Positions 17,158 to 26,715 are shown, counted from the first letter of the stretch. The stretch: 64,000 nucleotides of DNA from Heyndrickxia sporothermodurans (GCA_016756695.1 CP066701.1:3616001-3680000); one strand, 5' to 3'. Notes: generated by a model not told the origin, from the sequence alone. Numbers and translations are program-made.

Positions 17158-18219
17158 ATGCCACAGCTTGATCATTCTTTACAACCACATCAAGCATATA
17201 AGAAAAAAACGTTTTGGTTCGTTTTTGCTTTTATCATTATCGCCGCTGCCGGATTGTTTTATGTGAAGTGGTGGCCATATTATCATAAGGTAATTTTAGC
17301 AGCTAATACTCATTCAATTGGCTCATCGATTTTAGGTGACCAATCAAAAGGAGCCCCATCATGGCAAACAGCTTGGGACTATGCAAAGGTTTATTTTCAA
17401 TCCGTTTGGAAGGCTGCGGTACTTGGTATTTTATTAGGTTCCTTACTTCAAGTATTACTTCCGGCAAAATGGCTTTTAAAAGTGCTTGGTAAAACTTCGT
17501 TCGGAAGTACTGCAGTTGCGGGGCTTGCTTCGATTCCCGGGATGATGTGTACGTGTTGTGCAGCACCTATGGCTGTGGGACTCCGTAAAAAAAATGTATC
17601 GGTTGGAGCAGCACTAGCATTCTGGATTGGGAATCCGATGATTAATCCCGCCACACTCGTCTTTATGACGTTTGTATTGTCTTGGAAATTCACTTTATTG
17701 CGTTTGATTATTGGTCTCGTATTAACTTTCGGTGTGAGTTATGTAGCGAATCGTTTTGTAAAAGACGTACAACCGATTGACATGGATCAAGTTTTTCATC
17801 CCGAAGAACCTAAGGGGCATTTTTTCACTCGATGGATGAAAAGCATTTGGATGATGATCATATATATTGTTCCCGCCTATGTTCTCTCAGTACTCGTTTT
17901 AGGTGCTGGTCGCGCTTGGCTGTTCCCTCATTTAAGTACTTCGATGGCGAATAGCCTTATAGGAATCATTATTTTTGCTATTGCAGGAATGCTTTTCGTA
18001 ATTCCTACTGCTGCAGAAATTCCAATTATCCAGACTTTTATTACAATGGGACTTGGTGGAGGACCTGCTGCAGCACTATTAGTTACATTACCTGCGATTA
18101 GCCTACCTTCTTTATTGATGGTTGCAAAATCATTTCCGAAAAAAGTGTTGTTTTTTGTGATATTATCCGTTGTTGTATTAGGAATAATTAGCGGCGTCGT
18201 AGGACTGTTCGTTTTATAA
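17158..18219 (+). CDS. PF03773 (ArsP_1/DUF318) family permease
   Basis: 353 aa with about eight helices. The family signature CTCCAAPMAVGLRKKNVSVGAALAFWIGNPMINP is present, with a CTCC motif in a helix, and a second related motif (AEIPIIQTFITMGLGGGPAAALL) in the second half, indicating an internal repeat. Members export organoarsenicals or metals. The start at 17158 follows GGGGGTT. It is transcribed away from selD-mnmH over a 176-base gap, so a link to selenium or another chalcogen is possible but only inferred. Confidence 0.85.
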   Translation: MPQLDHSLQPHQAYKKKTFWFVFAFIIIAAAGLFYVKWWPYYHKVILAANTHSIGSSILGDQSKGAPSWQTAWDYAKVYFQSVWKAAVLGILLGSLLQVLLPAKWLLKVLGKTSFGSTAVAGLASIPGMMCTCCAAPMAVGLRKKNVSVGAALAFWIGNPMINPATLVFMTFVLSWKFTLLRLIIGLVLTFGVSYVANRFVKDVQPIDMDQVFHPEEPKGHFFTRWMKSIWMMIIYIVPAYVLSVLVLGAGRAWLFPHLSTSMANSLIGIIIFAIAGMLFVIPTAAEIPIIQTFITMGLGGGPAAALLVTLPAISLPSLLMVAKSFPKKVLFFVILSVVVLGIISGVVGLFVL

Positions 18220-18305
18220 ACTTTACTATCATTTTTAGTTCTTTCACAATAGATGTTTTCAATTATATTTCGATTTTATAGTTTATTCATTTTATATCAT
18301 TATTA

Positions 18306-18334
18306 AAGTCCAATTCTTATGAGAATTGGACTCT
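18306..18334 (+). terminator. Terminator between the permease and the amidase gene
   Basis: Perfect 11-bp stem AGTCCAATTCT / AGAATTGGACT with a 4-nt loop; serves the convergent genes on either side. Confidence 0.8.
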
Positions 18335-18338
18335 TACT

Positions 18339-19835
18339 TTATGAATGAAATATTTGATTTCCTTTCATCCCTACCCATATATCTGATTGTTCCATTTCAC
18401 TAGCTATTCTTAATAACCAGTCTTCTCTTCCTTTTGGTGCCATGAATTGAACACCTAATGGCAATCCATTTACAGTTAAGTGGATAGGAACGGAGATTGC
18501 TGGTTGACCAGTAAGATTAGCTAATTGTGTAAATGGCGTATAAGTTAGACTTGGTTCAAACATTTCATAAACGAGCTTTTGTTGTTCAAATTTATTTAGC
18601 GTAGCTATTTTTAAAAGCTCTGCTATTTCTTTTTCGGAATGGGTTAATTCTCCTACTTGTGGAGCTGAATAAGCCGTCGCCGGTGTCAGGTATAAATCAT
18701 AGCTTTCATGAAATTGTGCCATTTGCGCCGCGGCTACATCCCACTCGGCAATACTTTGTGTAAATTCCGCTGCTGTAACAGATTTACCTGCAACCGTTAG
18801 TATCCATGAAACGATCTCCATGTCACTTGCAGTAATCGCTCTCCCTAATGCTTTTTCCATTGAATCTACCATACCGGCCATTTCACCATTATTCATGATA
18901 TAATAATTTTCCATTAAACGGATGCCGTCGACATTGTTCTTTTTTTCTTCCACAATATGACCTTGTTCTTCTAGCCATTGAACTGTTTTATATACCGCGT
19001 GTTTTGCTTCCTCACTGACTGGTGTTCCCACCGGTGATTCCGTTGTGAAAGCTATTCGAAATTTTGGGTTGGTTCGCTTTGTGATTTCATTTAAGAAGCT
19101 ACCCGGAAATAATGGCGTCTGAAATGCAGCCTCAGGCTGTACTGTTTGTAAAACATCTAAAAGCGCGGCGCTGTCACGAACGGAGCGAGATAAAACGAAA
19201 TCAATGGATGCACCTTGCCATTGGCGGCCAACACCCGGGCCAACCGGTGTACGTCCCCTTGTCGGTTTCAAACCTACAAGACTTGTAAAAGATGCCGGAA
19301 TCCGAATTGATCCTCCGCCATCGCTTGCACCTGCAATCGGAACGATTCCGGCAGCTACACTTGCAGCCGCGCCACCACTTGAACCACCTGATGAATAATT
19401 CGTATTCCATGGGTTTCGTGTCGGTCCATGGATTTCCGGTTCTGTTATATTTTTCAACCCAAATTCCGGCGTATTCGTATGACCGATAAATAGAAAACCT
19501 GCTTTACGGAGTTTTGCTACAAAATTTGAGTCTCGTCTTGCAATATTATCTAAAAACAGCTTTGATCCTGATGTCAGTGGTTCACCTTCCACTGCTTGTG
19601 AAATATCTTTTAAAACGATAGGAACTCCTGCAAAAGGCTGTTCCCCAATATGTAAATCGTCCATTTCTTCTAACACTTTTTCTTTACGTGTACGCACCAC
19701 GGCATTTAATTGCGGGTTTACCTCTTCGATTCGATTATATGCCGCTTCTACCAATTCCTTTGGCGATACTTTTTTCTTTTTTATTAATTCAGCCAAACCA
19801 ATCCCATCTTCTGAAATATACGAATGCTTGTCCAT
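18339..19835 (-). CDS. Amidase signature family hydrolase
   Basis: 498 aa. The Ser-cisSer-Lys triad is visible: Lys in VLKDISQAVEG near residue 81 and the Gly/Ser-rich signature SSGGSSGGAAASVAAG followed by DGGGSIRIPASFTSLVGLKP. These enzymes hydrolyse amides; substrate cannot be told from sequence. The start at 19835 is placed by GAGGTGG five bases upstream; the longer frame to 19865 has no such site. Single gene, convergent with the permease. Confidence 0.92.
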   Translation of the reverse strand: MDKHSYISEDGIGLAELIKKKKVSPKELVEAAYNRIEEVNPQLNAVVRTRKEKVLEEMDDLHIGEQPFAGVPIVLKDISQAVEGEPLTSGSKLFLDNIARRDSNFVAKLRKAGFLFIGHTNTPEFGLKNITEPEIHGPTRNPWNTNYSSGGSSGGAAASVAAGIVPIAGASDGGGSIRIPASFTSLVGLKPTRGRTPVGPGVGRQWQGASIDFVLSRSVRDSAALLDVLQTVQPEAAFQTPLFPGSFLNEITKRTNPKFRIAFTTESPVGTPVSEEAKHAVYKTVQWLEEQGHIVEEKKNNVDGIRLMENYYIMNNGEMAGMVDSMEKALGRAITASDMEIVSWILTVAGKSVTAAEFTQSIAEWDVAAAQMAQFHESYDLYLTPATAYSAPQVGELTHSEKEIAELLKIATLNKFEQQKLVYEMFEPSLTYTPFTQLANLTGQPAISVPIHLTVNGLPLGVQFMAPKGREDWLLRIASEMEQSDIWVGMKGNQIFHS

Positions 19836-19929
19836 TTCTCCACCTCTTAATTCATAGTTCTTCAATTATTTTCTAATAGAAACTAACAATTTACAAATCA
19901 TTTATTTCTCACATTTAATTACAGTCAAA

Positions 19930-19973
19930 AATAAAGCAGTGAAATCAAATTCTATTTGAACTTCACTGCTTCG
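19930..19973 (-). terminator. Terminator of niaP
   Basis: Minus-strand AAGCAGTGAA / TTCACTGCTT long stem with further AT pairs, followed by TATTTTTG, right after the niaP stop. Confidence 0.82.
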
Positions 19974-19982
19974 GATAGTTTA

Positions 19983-21188
19983 TTATTGCAGTTCCACATT
20001 CCTTGTTTCTTTTCCTAAAAAGAGAACGGATGCAGCTCCAATTAATACTGATATACAGAAAATCGTAAATATGATTGTAAATGAAATATTTTGCTCAACT
20101 AGATACGGAACTAATAACGGCCCAAGAATACCTCCGACGCGTCCAAAAGACGTAGCCATTCCTGTACCTGTTCCCCTAATTTTTGTTGGGTATTGTTCAG
20201 GCGTATAGGCATATAATGCACCCCATGCTCCAAGATTGAAAAATGATAATAGGATTCCTGAAATAATTAATAAAGATAACGTACCGGCTGTACCAAATAA
20301 ATAGGCGCTTAATGCTGTACCGATTAAATAAACAACAAGAACAAATTTTCTACCAACTTTTTCAATAAGCCATGCTGCTGTAAAATATCCCGGTAATTGG
20401 GCAAGAGTCATGATTAACACATATTCAAAACTCTTTATCATACTGAAACCTTTCATTACCATCACACTTGGTAACCATAGGAACATTCCGTAATATGAAA
20501 ATACTACACAAAACCAAAGTATCCATAACATAAGGGTTGTTCGAGTATACTTTTTTGACCAAACCGCTGTAATGCTTTGAATAATTGTTGGCCGTTCTTT
20601 CTTTTGTATCGTTACAAAACGATCTGAATCTGGTAAGTGCAGTCGCAAGTATAATGCATAGAACGCGGGAATAACACTAATTAGTAAAGCAATTTGCCAG
20701 CCAAAGTGCGGAATGACAAAATAAGAAATAATGGCAGCAATCAACCAGCCAAAGGCCCAAAAACTTTCTAATAATACGACAATTCTTCCTCGTTTTTCAG
20801 TAGGTACACTTTCTGATACAAGTGTTGAAGCAACTGGCAGTTCTCCCCCAAGCCCCATTCCAATAAGAAAGCGTAAAATTAAAAAAATCGAAAAAGAGGT
20901 TGTGAAAGCTGATGCTCCGCTCCCTAACGAAAATAATAATAATGTAATAATAAAAACATGCTTTCGTCCAATTCGATCCGCTAGTAATCCGAAAAGAAAA
21001 GCACCCACAGCCATACCGATAGAATTGATACTCCCAATCCATCCCATCTGCCCGACGGTTAAATCCCAATCCACCTTCAAAGCAGCGATAATAAATGAGA
21101 GCATTCCCACATCCATCGCATCAAACATCCATCCTAATCCGGCAATCCCTAGTAGTTTTTTGTTAGAAATCTCATTTTTACTTACCAT
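19983..21188 (-). CDS. niaP: Niacin/nicotinamide MFS permease NiaP
   Basis: 401 aa, twelve-helix major facilitator. It closely follows B. subtilis NiaP (YceI) through the whole length: LLGIAGLGWMFDAMDVGML at the start, SINSIGMAVGAFLFGLLADRIGRKHV, GMGLGGELPVASTLVSE and GAWGALYAYTPEQYPT. It imports niacin for NAD salvage. Its promoter overlaps a likely NiaR repressor site (21266-21294). Confidence 0.92.
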   Translation of the reverse strand: MVSKNEISNKKLLGIAGLGWMFDAMDVGMLSFIIAALKVDWDLTVGQMGWIGSINSIGMAVGAFLFGLLADRIGRKHVFIITLLLFSLGSGASAFTTSFSIFLILRFLIGMGLGGELPVASTLVSESVPTEKRGRIVVLLESFWAFGWLIAAIISYFVIPHFGWQIALLISVIPAFYALYLRLHLPDSDRFVTIQKKERPTIIQSITAVWSKKYTRTTLMLWILWFCVVFSYYGMFLWLPSVMVMKGFSMIKSFEYVLIMTLAQLPGYFTAAWLIEKVGRKFVLVVYLIGTALSAYLFGTAGTLSLLIISGILLSFFNLGAWGALYAYTPEQYPTKIRGTGTGMATSFGRVGGILGPLLVPYLVEQNISFTIIFTIFCISVLIGAASVLFLGKETRNVELQ

Positions 21189-21265
21189 TTTGTCCTCCGG
21201 TTTTCCATATTAATAGTAGTTTACCCCTTTTATTCTATCTACATAAAATCGGTAAATCCACATAA

Positions 21266-21294
21266 ATATTAACATGTGTCTTTACACTTGTCAC
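21266..21294 (-). promoter_or_regulatory. niaP promoter overlapped by a putative NiaR operator
   Basis: Minus strand: GTGACA, spacer of exactly 17, TAATAT. The spacer (AGTGTAAAGACACATGT) contains the imperfect inverted repeat GTGT..ACAC and TGTC-like half-sites, similar to the elements bound by the niacin repressor NiaR/YrxA. Promoter is well supported; repressor identity is inferred from the gene it controls. Confidence 0.55.
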
Positions 21295-21419
21295 CACCTT
21301 TTTTATTCATCATTTATTGCTTCACTCCGTTCCAGTGACAGAGAATCTTTTCTATTTGCTCTATTTTTATGATAAAATGCATGTAGGAATTGACGAAAAT
21401 AAAGAGATGGAGCCGTGAG

Positions 21420-22208
21420 ATGTCTGATTACAAAATTATTTTTTTAGATATTGATGGAACAGTGCTAAGACCAGATGATCAAATTGAGAACTCAACGAAA
21501 ACAGCGATTGCGGAAGCTCAACAAAAGGATATCGAGGTATTTCTTGCAACAGGGCGTCCGTTACATGAGATTTCGGATATTGCAAAAGAATTACATATTG
21601 ATTCGTACATTGGCTATAACGGTGCATATGCAATACATAAAGGAAAAGACGTATTAAAAGAACCAATGAAAACGAGTACCGTAAACCGCTTTTTAACAAT
21701 TGCGGAAGAACAAGGAAACGAAATGGTTCTGTATACGAATAAAAAGAATCTTTTCACATCAATGGAAGACCCTGAAGTACAAAAGTTTATGAAAATTTTT
21801 CATATGAATAAAAACGAGCGATATTCTTCAGAAAATCTTGATCCAATACTTGGCATCACATTAATAAAGTTGAGTGAAAATGATCCCCTTCTTTATGAAA
21901 AAGTAGATAATTTACATTTGTCACGTGTAAATGTAAATGGATTAAATCATTGTTTTGATGTCATTCGAGATACTGTTAATAAGGGATTTGCTGTTACTCA
22001 AATACTGGAATATTTGAATATAGATAAGGAATCTGCGATCGCCTTTGGTGATGGCATGAATGATAAAGAAATGTTATCGGTTGTTGGTGAAGGTTTTGCA
22101 ATGGGGAATGCTGATCCGAATCTTTTTGCCTATGCAAAGCATAGAACGACTGAAGTAACTAATTCGGGAATATACAATGGGTTAAAAACGCTTGGTATAC
22201 TAAGATAG
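21420..22208 (+). CDS. HAD-superfamily Cof-type sugar-phosphate phosphatase
   Basis: 262 aa. Motif I FLDIDGTV (nucleophile Asp), motif II LATGRP, and the C-terminal AIAFGDGMNDKEML motif IV place it in HAD class IIB. Such enzymes dephosphorylate sugar phosphates, FMN or related small molecules. The ATG at 21420 follows GGAG by about 8 bases; the longer frame from 21390 covers the ribosome site. It starts 41 bases before the next gene. Confidence 0.9.
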   Translation: MSDYKIIFLDIDGTVLRPDDQIENSTKTAIAEAQQKDIEVFLATGRPLHEISDIAKELHIDSYIGYNGAYAIHKGKDVLKEPMKTSTVNRFLTIAEEQGNEMVLYTNKKNLFTSMEDPEVQKFMKIFHMNKNERYSSENLDPILGITLIKLSENDPLLYEKVDNLHLSRVNVNGLNHCFDVIRDTVNKGFAVTQILEYLNIDKESAIAFGDGMNDKEMLSVVGEGFAMGNADPNLFAYAKHRTTEVTNSGIYNGLKTLGILR

Positions 22209-22248
22209 CCCTATTATTTGAAAAGTTTAAGAGAAAAGGATAAGTAAA

Positions 22249-23367
22249 ATGGAGAAAATTATCATAGTTGGCGCAGGAATTTTAGGAGCTTCGACCGCTT
22301 ACCATTTAGCAAAAGCGGGCACTGAAGTGATTGTCATTGATAAGAACGATGAAGGTCAGGCAACAGACGCTGCCGCTGGCATTGTTTGTCCTTGGCTTTC
22401 CCAGCGGAGAAATAAGGCATGGTATAAGCTTGCTAAAGGTGGAGCAAAATACTATCCTACCTTAATTGCGAGTTTAGAGAGAGATGGAGAAACTGATACT
22501 GGTTATGCACGAGTTGGGGCTATTAGCATCCACACAGACACAGAAAAATTATCTGCGATGGAAAAGCGTGCGATAAAAAGAAAAGTAGATGCACCAGAAA
22601 TCGGTGAAATAACAGTACTTAATCATGAGCAAACAAAAGCATTATTCCCTCCTCTTGCTGACGGCTACAGTTCCGTTCATGTTAGTGGCGCTGCAAGGGT
22701 CAATGGACGAGCATTACGTTCAGCATTGCTAAGAGGGGCCACTAAACATGGGGCAGTAATTATATCCGGCAATGCTAGTTTACTATGTAAAGAGAAAGAA
22801 GTTACGGGAGTTATTGTCGATAAAAAAGAAATTACTGCAAATAAAGTAATCGTCACAGCAGGAGCATGGGCAAATCAAATCATCGAACCACTTGGTATAC
22901 AGTTTCAAGTTACATCACAAAAAGCACAAATCATGCATCTACAAATTCCTAATGAAAGTACAAGTAATTGGCCGGTCGTGATCCCTCCTTCTGATCAATA
23001 CATACTTTCTTTCGAAGATCAACGAATTGTTATCGGGGCAACCCATGAAAATAATGTAGGGTTTGATACACGTGTTACTGCCGGAGGGTGTTATGAGATT
23101 TTAAATAAAGCTTTACAAATAGCACCTGGGCTTGCAGATTGTTCAATACTGGAAACACGGGTCGGTTTTCGACCATTCACCCCCGACTTTTTACCTGTCA
23201 TTGGACCTCTTCCAGGGTTTTCCGGAATTCTCGTTGCCAACGGTCTCGGTGCATCCGGTTTAACGATGGGACCTTTTATTGGCTTGCAATTAGCTAAGTT
23301 AGCACTTGGTAAGGAACTAGATATTGAACTTAGTCATTATGATGTGGCAAGTGCGGTTTGCAAATAG
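22249..23367 (+). CDS. DAO-family FAD-dependent oxidoreductase
   Basis: 372 aa. An N-terminal dinucleotide-binding motif IIIVGAGILGASTAYHLAKAGTEVIVID binds FAD, and the C-terminal VGFRPFTPDFLPVIGPLPGFSGILVANG is the second FAD region of D-amino acid oxidase/glycine oxidase relatives. It probably oxidises an amino acid or secondary amine with oxygen or quinone. The Na+ symporter gene downstream suggests uptake and oxidation of the same substrate, but that is inference. Confidence 0.88.
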   Translation: MEKIIIVGAGILGASTAYHLAKAGTEVIVIDKNDEGQATDAAAGIVCPWLSQRRNKAWYKLAKGGAKYYPTLIASLERDGETDTGYARVGAISIHTDTEKLSAMEKRAIKRKVDAPEIGEITVLNHEQTKALFPPLADGYSSVHVSGAARVNGRALRSALLRGATKHGAVIISGNASLLCKEKEVTGVIVDKKEITANKVIVTAGAWANQIIEPLGIQFQVTSQKAQIMHLQIPNESTSNWPVVIPPSDQYILSFEDQRIVIGATHENNVGFDTRVTAGGCYEILNKALQIAPGLADCSILETRVGFRPFTPDFLPVIGPLPGFSGILVANGLGASGLTMGPFIGLQLAKLALGKELDIELSHYDVASAVCK

Positions 23368-23455
23368 CCTATCCTATCTTAAGGATAACTAGCAAACGTT
23401 TTTCATATATATTTCAAGGGATGGTAATGCATATTCAATAAGAAAGGAGTTTCAA

Positions 23456-24805
23456 ATGACTCAAGAAAAACAACAATGGTCTTCAAAACTTGGTTTTATT
23501 TTATCCTCTGCTGGTGCTGCGATAGGATTAGGTGCGATATGGAAATTTCCTTATGTAACTGGAATGAGTGGGGGCGGAGCTTTTTTTCTCATCTTTGTTA
23601 TTTTTACATTAATTATTGGACTCCCCCTTCTTATTTCTGAATTCATCATTGGACGTGGATCAGGTAAAGAAGCAATTAGTGCGTATAAAGTGCTGGCACC
23701 TGGAAGCCCATGGAAATGGGTTGGCAGAATCGGTGTCCTTGGCTGTTTCTTATTATTATCGTTTTATAGTGTTGTCGGTGGCTGGATCATCATTTATAGT
23801 GGATTATCTATTCCGGGAAAGATTATTGAAGAAGGAACGAAGTACCCGGATCTCTTTGGAATGATTACAAGTAGTCCACTAATTTCTATTGGTGGATTAG
23901 CTCTCTTTATTTTAATTAATGTTTTCGTCATTTCGAACGGAATTCAGAATGGAATAGAGAAAGCAAATAAATATATGATGCCTATCCTTTTTATCTTTTT
24001 TATTGTCCTTGTCGTTCGATCAGTCACATTAGACGGGGCATTGGAAGGAATTCGCTTTTTTTTAAATCCTGATTTTTCAAAAATAACAGGTGAAGCTGTT
24101 CTATATGCACTTGGTCAATCTTTTTTCTCATTAGCTGTTGGATTCTCCTGTATGGTCACATATAGCTCATATTTAAAAAAGGATGTGAGCATACCAGCAT
24201 CAGCTACTTCTGTTGTATGGATGAATATTTTTGTCTCTTTACTTGCAGGTTTAGCCATTTTTCCGGTTGTTTTCGCTTTTGGATTAGAGCCAACTGAAGG
24301 ACCGGGCCTACTATTCATCGTATTGCCAACAGTTTTTTCACAAATGCCATTAGGCCAATTATTTTTATGTTTGTTTTTAATTTTATTTTTATTTGCAACC
24401 TTAACGTCATCATTTAGTTTATTAGAAATCATTGTTGCCGCCTTTACTTCAAATGGAAAACATTCAAGGAATAAAGTTTCATGGATTTCCGGTTTAATTG
24501 TATTCCTTGCTGGCATACCTGCCGCACTATCTTTCGGTCCATTGAAGAATAGTAAATTATTTGATAAAACGGTTTTCGATGCTACTGATTATCTTGTAAG
24601 TAATATTTTGCTACCGATTGGTAGTATGCTCATTGCTCTATTTATCATTTATCGAATGGATCGCTCGCTTGTTAAACAAGAATTTTCATTAGGTAATTCT
24701 CTTTCTTCAAGATGGTACGAATCATGGAGAATACTGATGAAATGGGTTGTTCCTATAACCATTATTCTTGTATTTTTAAGTTTAATTGGCTTTTTTGGAG
24801 ATTAA
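23456..24805 (+). CDS. Neurotransmitter:sodium symporter (NSS) family transporter
   Basis: 449 aa, about eleven helices as in many bacterial members. The first helix shows WSSKLGFILSSAGAAIGLGAIWKFPY, the unwound substrate/Na+ site motif of LeuT-type carriers. NGIQNGIEKANKYMMPILF and SFFSLAVGFSCMVTYSSYL follow family spacing. It imports an amino acid with Na+. A GGAG site precedes the ATG, and a terminator follows. Confidence 0.92.
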   Translation: MTQEKQQWSSKLGFILSSAGAAIGLGAIWKFPYVTGMSGGGAFFLIFVIFTLIIGLPLLISEFIIGRGSGKEAISAYKVLAPGSPWKWVGRIGVLGCFLLLSFYSVVGGWIIIYSGLSIPGKIIEEGTKYPDLFGMITSSPLISIGGLALFILINVFVISNGIQNGIEKANKYMMPILFIFFIVLVVRSVTLDGALEGIRFFLNPDFSKITGEAVLYALGQSFFSLAVGFSCMVTYSSYLKKDVSIPASATSVVWMNIFVSLLAGLAIFPVVFAFGLEPTEGPGLLFIVLPTVFSQMPLGQLFLCLFLILFLFATLTSSFSLLEIIVAAFTSNGKHSRNKVSWISGLIVFLAGIPAALSFGPLKNSKLFDKTVFDATDYLVSNILLPIGSMLIALFIIYRMDRSLVKQEFSLGNSLSSRWYESWRILMKWVVPITIILVFLSLIGFFGD

Positions 24806-24822
24806 TTTAATGACAATTGTAA

Positions 24823-24856
24823 CTGGACTTTCTGTTAGGAAGTCCGTTTTTTTTGT
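24823..24856 (+). terminator. Terminator of the Na+ symporter gene
   Basis: GGACTTTC / GAAGTCC stem with a 6-nt loop followed by GTTTTTTTTG. Confidence 0.88.
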
Positions 24857-24916
24857 ATATTTAAAAAGGAAACTTAACTCCGATGGCGAATATAATTTGT
24901 TAAGGGGGTTGATGTG

Positions 24917-25138
24917 ATGCATACAAATAAAGTATTAGAAATACGTTGTACCAATCCAAATTGTAAAACTTGGTTTCCTTCACCATTCACACATGGGAAT
25001 TTAAACGGATTTAATGTAAACGTTTTCAAAGGGTTGAAAGCTCAATGCCTAATTTGTGGAAAAATGGTGTCAGGCACCATTAAAAATGTCCGCATTCGAA
25101 CTGTTAGTGATAATCTTCGATTCGATAAAACCTCATAA
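24917..25138 (+). CDS. 73-aa protein with four paired cysteines (zinc-ribbon-like)
   Basis: ATG at 24917, eight bases after GGGGG. It has C-x4-C (CTNPNC) near residue 10 and C-x2-C (CLIC) near 46, the layout of a small zinc ribbon. No named family recognised. Codons for MVSGT contain the 13-bp word GGTGTCAGGCACC (25066-25078), which also occurs at 28961 and 53446. Followed by its own terminator. Confidence 0.7.
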   Translation: MHTNKVLEIRCTNPNCKTWFPSPFTHGNLNGFNVNVFKGLKAQCLICGKMVSGTIKNVRIRTVSDNLRFDKTS

Positions 25139-25142
25139 ATGA

Positions 25143-25192
25143 AACGAGGCAGTCTCTCATTAAGTAGTTTTGAGAGGCTGCCTTTTTTGTTT
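25143..25192 (+). terminator. Terminator after the zinc-ribbon-like gene
   Basis: AGGCAGTCTCTCA pairs with TGAGAGGCTGCCT and is followed by TTTTTG. Confidence 0.87.
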
Positions 25193-25222
25193 TTATCATT
25201 ATCAAATTCTATAGATTTAATT

Positions 25223-26089
25223 TTAATGGTTGCCGTTCTCCACTAATTGACCAAACCATTGAGTGGACATCCCAGGCGTAATACGAATACGATGAAGTGT
25301 ATACATCCCCTGCTCACTAGACGCCGCTCCCGGTTCAGTTGTCACCCCCATTTTATACCCTGACTGTTCTGCATACGTTTTTGTTACTTCATTATAGCGA
25401 CCTACAGGATAACAGATAATACTTGTTTCTTGGTCCAATAATTGATCAAATAATTGTTTCGAACGAGTTAGATCATCTAATTGTTGTGAGTCTGATAAAC
25501 GAGGTAATTCTAAGTGATTAAATGTATGGCTTTCGATCGATATACCATTTTGATTCATTTCTTTCATTTGCGCTTCAGTTAAGTGATTTTTTTTATCAAT
25601 GTATTTTCCAATCATAAAAATTGTTGCTTTGAATCCATATTCTTTTAAGATCGGATATGCATCTATGTAGTTGTCCTCGTATCCATCATCAAACGTAATA
25701 AAAACCGTTTTTTCGCTTGGTTTTTTATTTTCGGTTAATACGATGTATGCCTCTTCCGGTGTCAGTGTGTAGTATCCATTATCATGTAGCCACTTCATAT
25801 GTTTTCTAAATTCATCCGGCGGCACACGTAAACTATTTCCTGAAGAAATACTATGATACATAAGGATAGGGATACGTGCTGGTGCATCAACATCAATCCA
25901 TGTCGATGTATCAATTTCTTGAGAATTAATCGTTTCAGGAATTTCCATTTCCTCGACTTCCGGCTTTTCACTTGTTACCGGTGTTGGCTTGTCAACCCTC
26001 TTTGGTTTTTCCGCTTCCGCCTTCATTGTACAACCAGATAAAACGACAATTAGTAACATAAAGACAAATAACATGCTATATTTCTTCAT
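25223..26089 (-). CDS. Polysaccharide deacetylase lipoprotein
   Basis: 288 aa. N-terminal lipoprotein signal with lipobox LSGC (Cys near residue 20), then a Pro/Glu/Lys-rich linker, then a NodB domain: ILMYHSI, TFDDGYEDN (catalytic Asp/metal Asp), SIESHTFNHLELPRL (metal His pair) and ICYPVGRYN. Such membrane-anchored enzymes remove N-acetyl groups from peptidoglycan or exopolysaccharide. Single gene; substrate not determined. Confidence 0.92.
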   Translation of the reverse strand: MKKYSMLFVFMLLIVVLSGCTMKAEAEKPKRVDKPTPVTSEKPEVEEMEIPETINSQEIDTSTWIDVDAPARIPILMYHSISSGNSLRVPPDEFRKHMKWLHDNGYYTLTPEEAYIVLTENKKPSEKTVFITFDDGYEDNYIDAYPILKEYGFKATIFMIGKYIDKKNHLTEAQMKEMNQNGISIESHTFNHLELPRLSDSQQLDDLTRSKQLFDQLLDQETSIICYPVGRYNEVTKTYAEQSGYKMGVTTEPGAASSEQGMYTLHRIRITPGMSTQWFGQLVENGNH

Positions 26090-26305
26090 AATTCTCCTAC
26101 TTTCTCACTATCTACCAATCTATTATACATGAAAGTGATTTTTGTGGAATAAAAAGTGAGCAGAAATTACTAACCATTCTAAAATATTAAGTTTTAATAG
26201 ACATAGTTTTTCAAGAATTAGCCTCAATTATTCCTAATGTCAACAGTTATAAATTAACAGTATTTAATATTTAAAATTTTATTTTCAATTTTTTTATATT
26301 TTACT

Positions 26306-26343
26306 TTGACAGATAGAGTAATTTACTGTAGTATTACTCTATC
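26306..26343 (+). promoter_or_regulatory. PadR-operon promoter with perfect 11-bp inverted repeat
   Basis: TTGACA at 26306-26311, spacer of 17, TAGTAT at 26329-26334. An inverted repeat GATAGAGTAAT / ATTACTCTATC (26312-26322 and 26333-26343) fills the spacer and covers the -10, ideal for repression. It precedes the padR-like gene by 34 bases, so autorepression is likely. Confidence 0.8.
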
Positions 26344-26376
26344 AGGTAGAATAATCGTTGTTACGGAAGGTGAATT

Positions 26377-26715
26377 ATGATTAGAAGTGACATTATCCGT
26401 GGACATTTAGATTCGATCATCCTCTGTTTGATTTTAGAAAAAGATCAATACGGTTATGAAATATCTAAACAAATCAGTCTACGTACCGAAAATCGATTTC
26501 AAATTAAAGAAGCGACCCTTTACGCGGTATTTCAAAGATTAGAGAAGAGAGAACTAATTGAATCGTACACAGGTACGATTACTCATGGAGGAAAAAGGAA
26601 ATATTACCGAATTACGACGTTAGGAAAAGCATTTTTAAAGGAAACAGTAAAAGAGTGGCAGGAAACAAAGGAAATTGTCGATCTATTTTTGGAGGGATTA
26701 CAGTGCGAAAAATAA
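26377..26715 (+). CDS. PadR-family transcriptional repressor
   Basis: 112 aa winged helix: IILCLILEKDQYGYEISKQI, then EATLYAVFQRLEKRELIESY and GGKRKYYRITTLGK, all typical of PadR-like (YqjI/LadR) regulators. The GGAAGGTG site precedes the ATG. It overlaps the next gene by 13 bases and most likely controls this membrane-protein operon through the repeat at 26312-26343. Its inducer is unknown. Confidence 0.9.
   Translation: MIRSDIIRGHLDSIILCLILEKDQYGYEISKQISLRTENRFQIKEATLYAVFQRLEKRELIESYTGTITHGGKRKYYRITTLGKAFLKETVKEWQETKEIVDLFLEGLQCEK

Noticed and set aside
20731-21213. 160-codon plus-strand frame
   Set aside because: Lies wholly opposite niaP, which is a clear full-length homologue; a shadow frame of codon bias.
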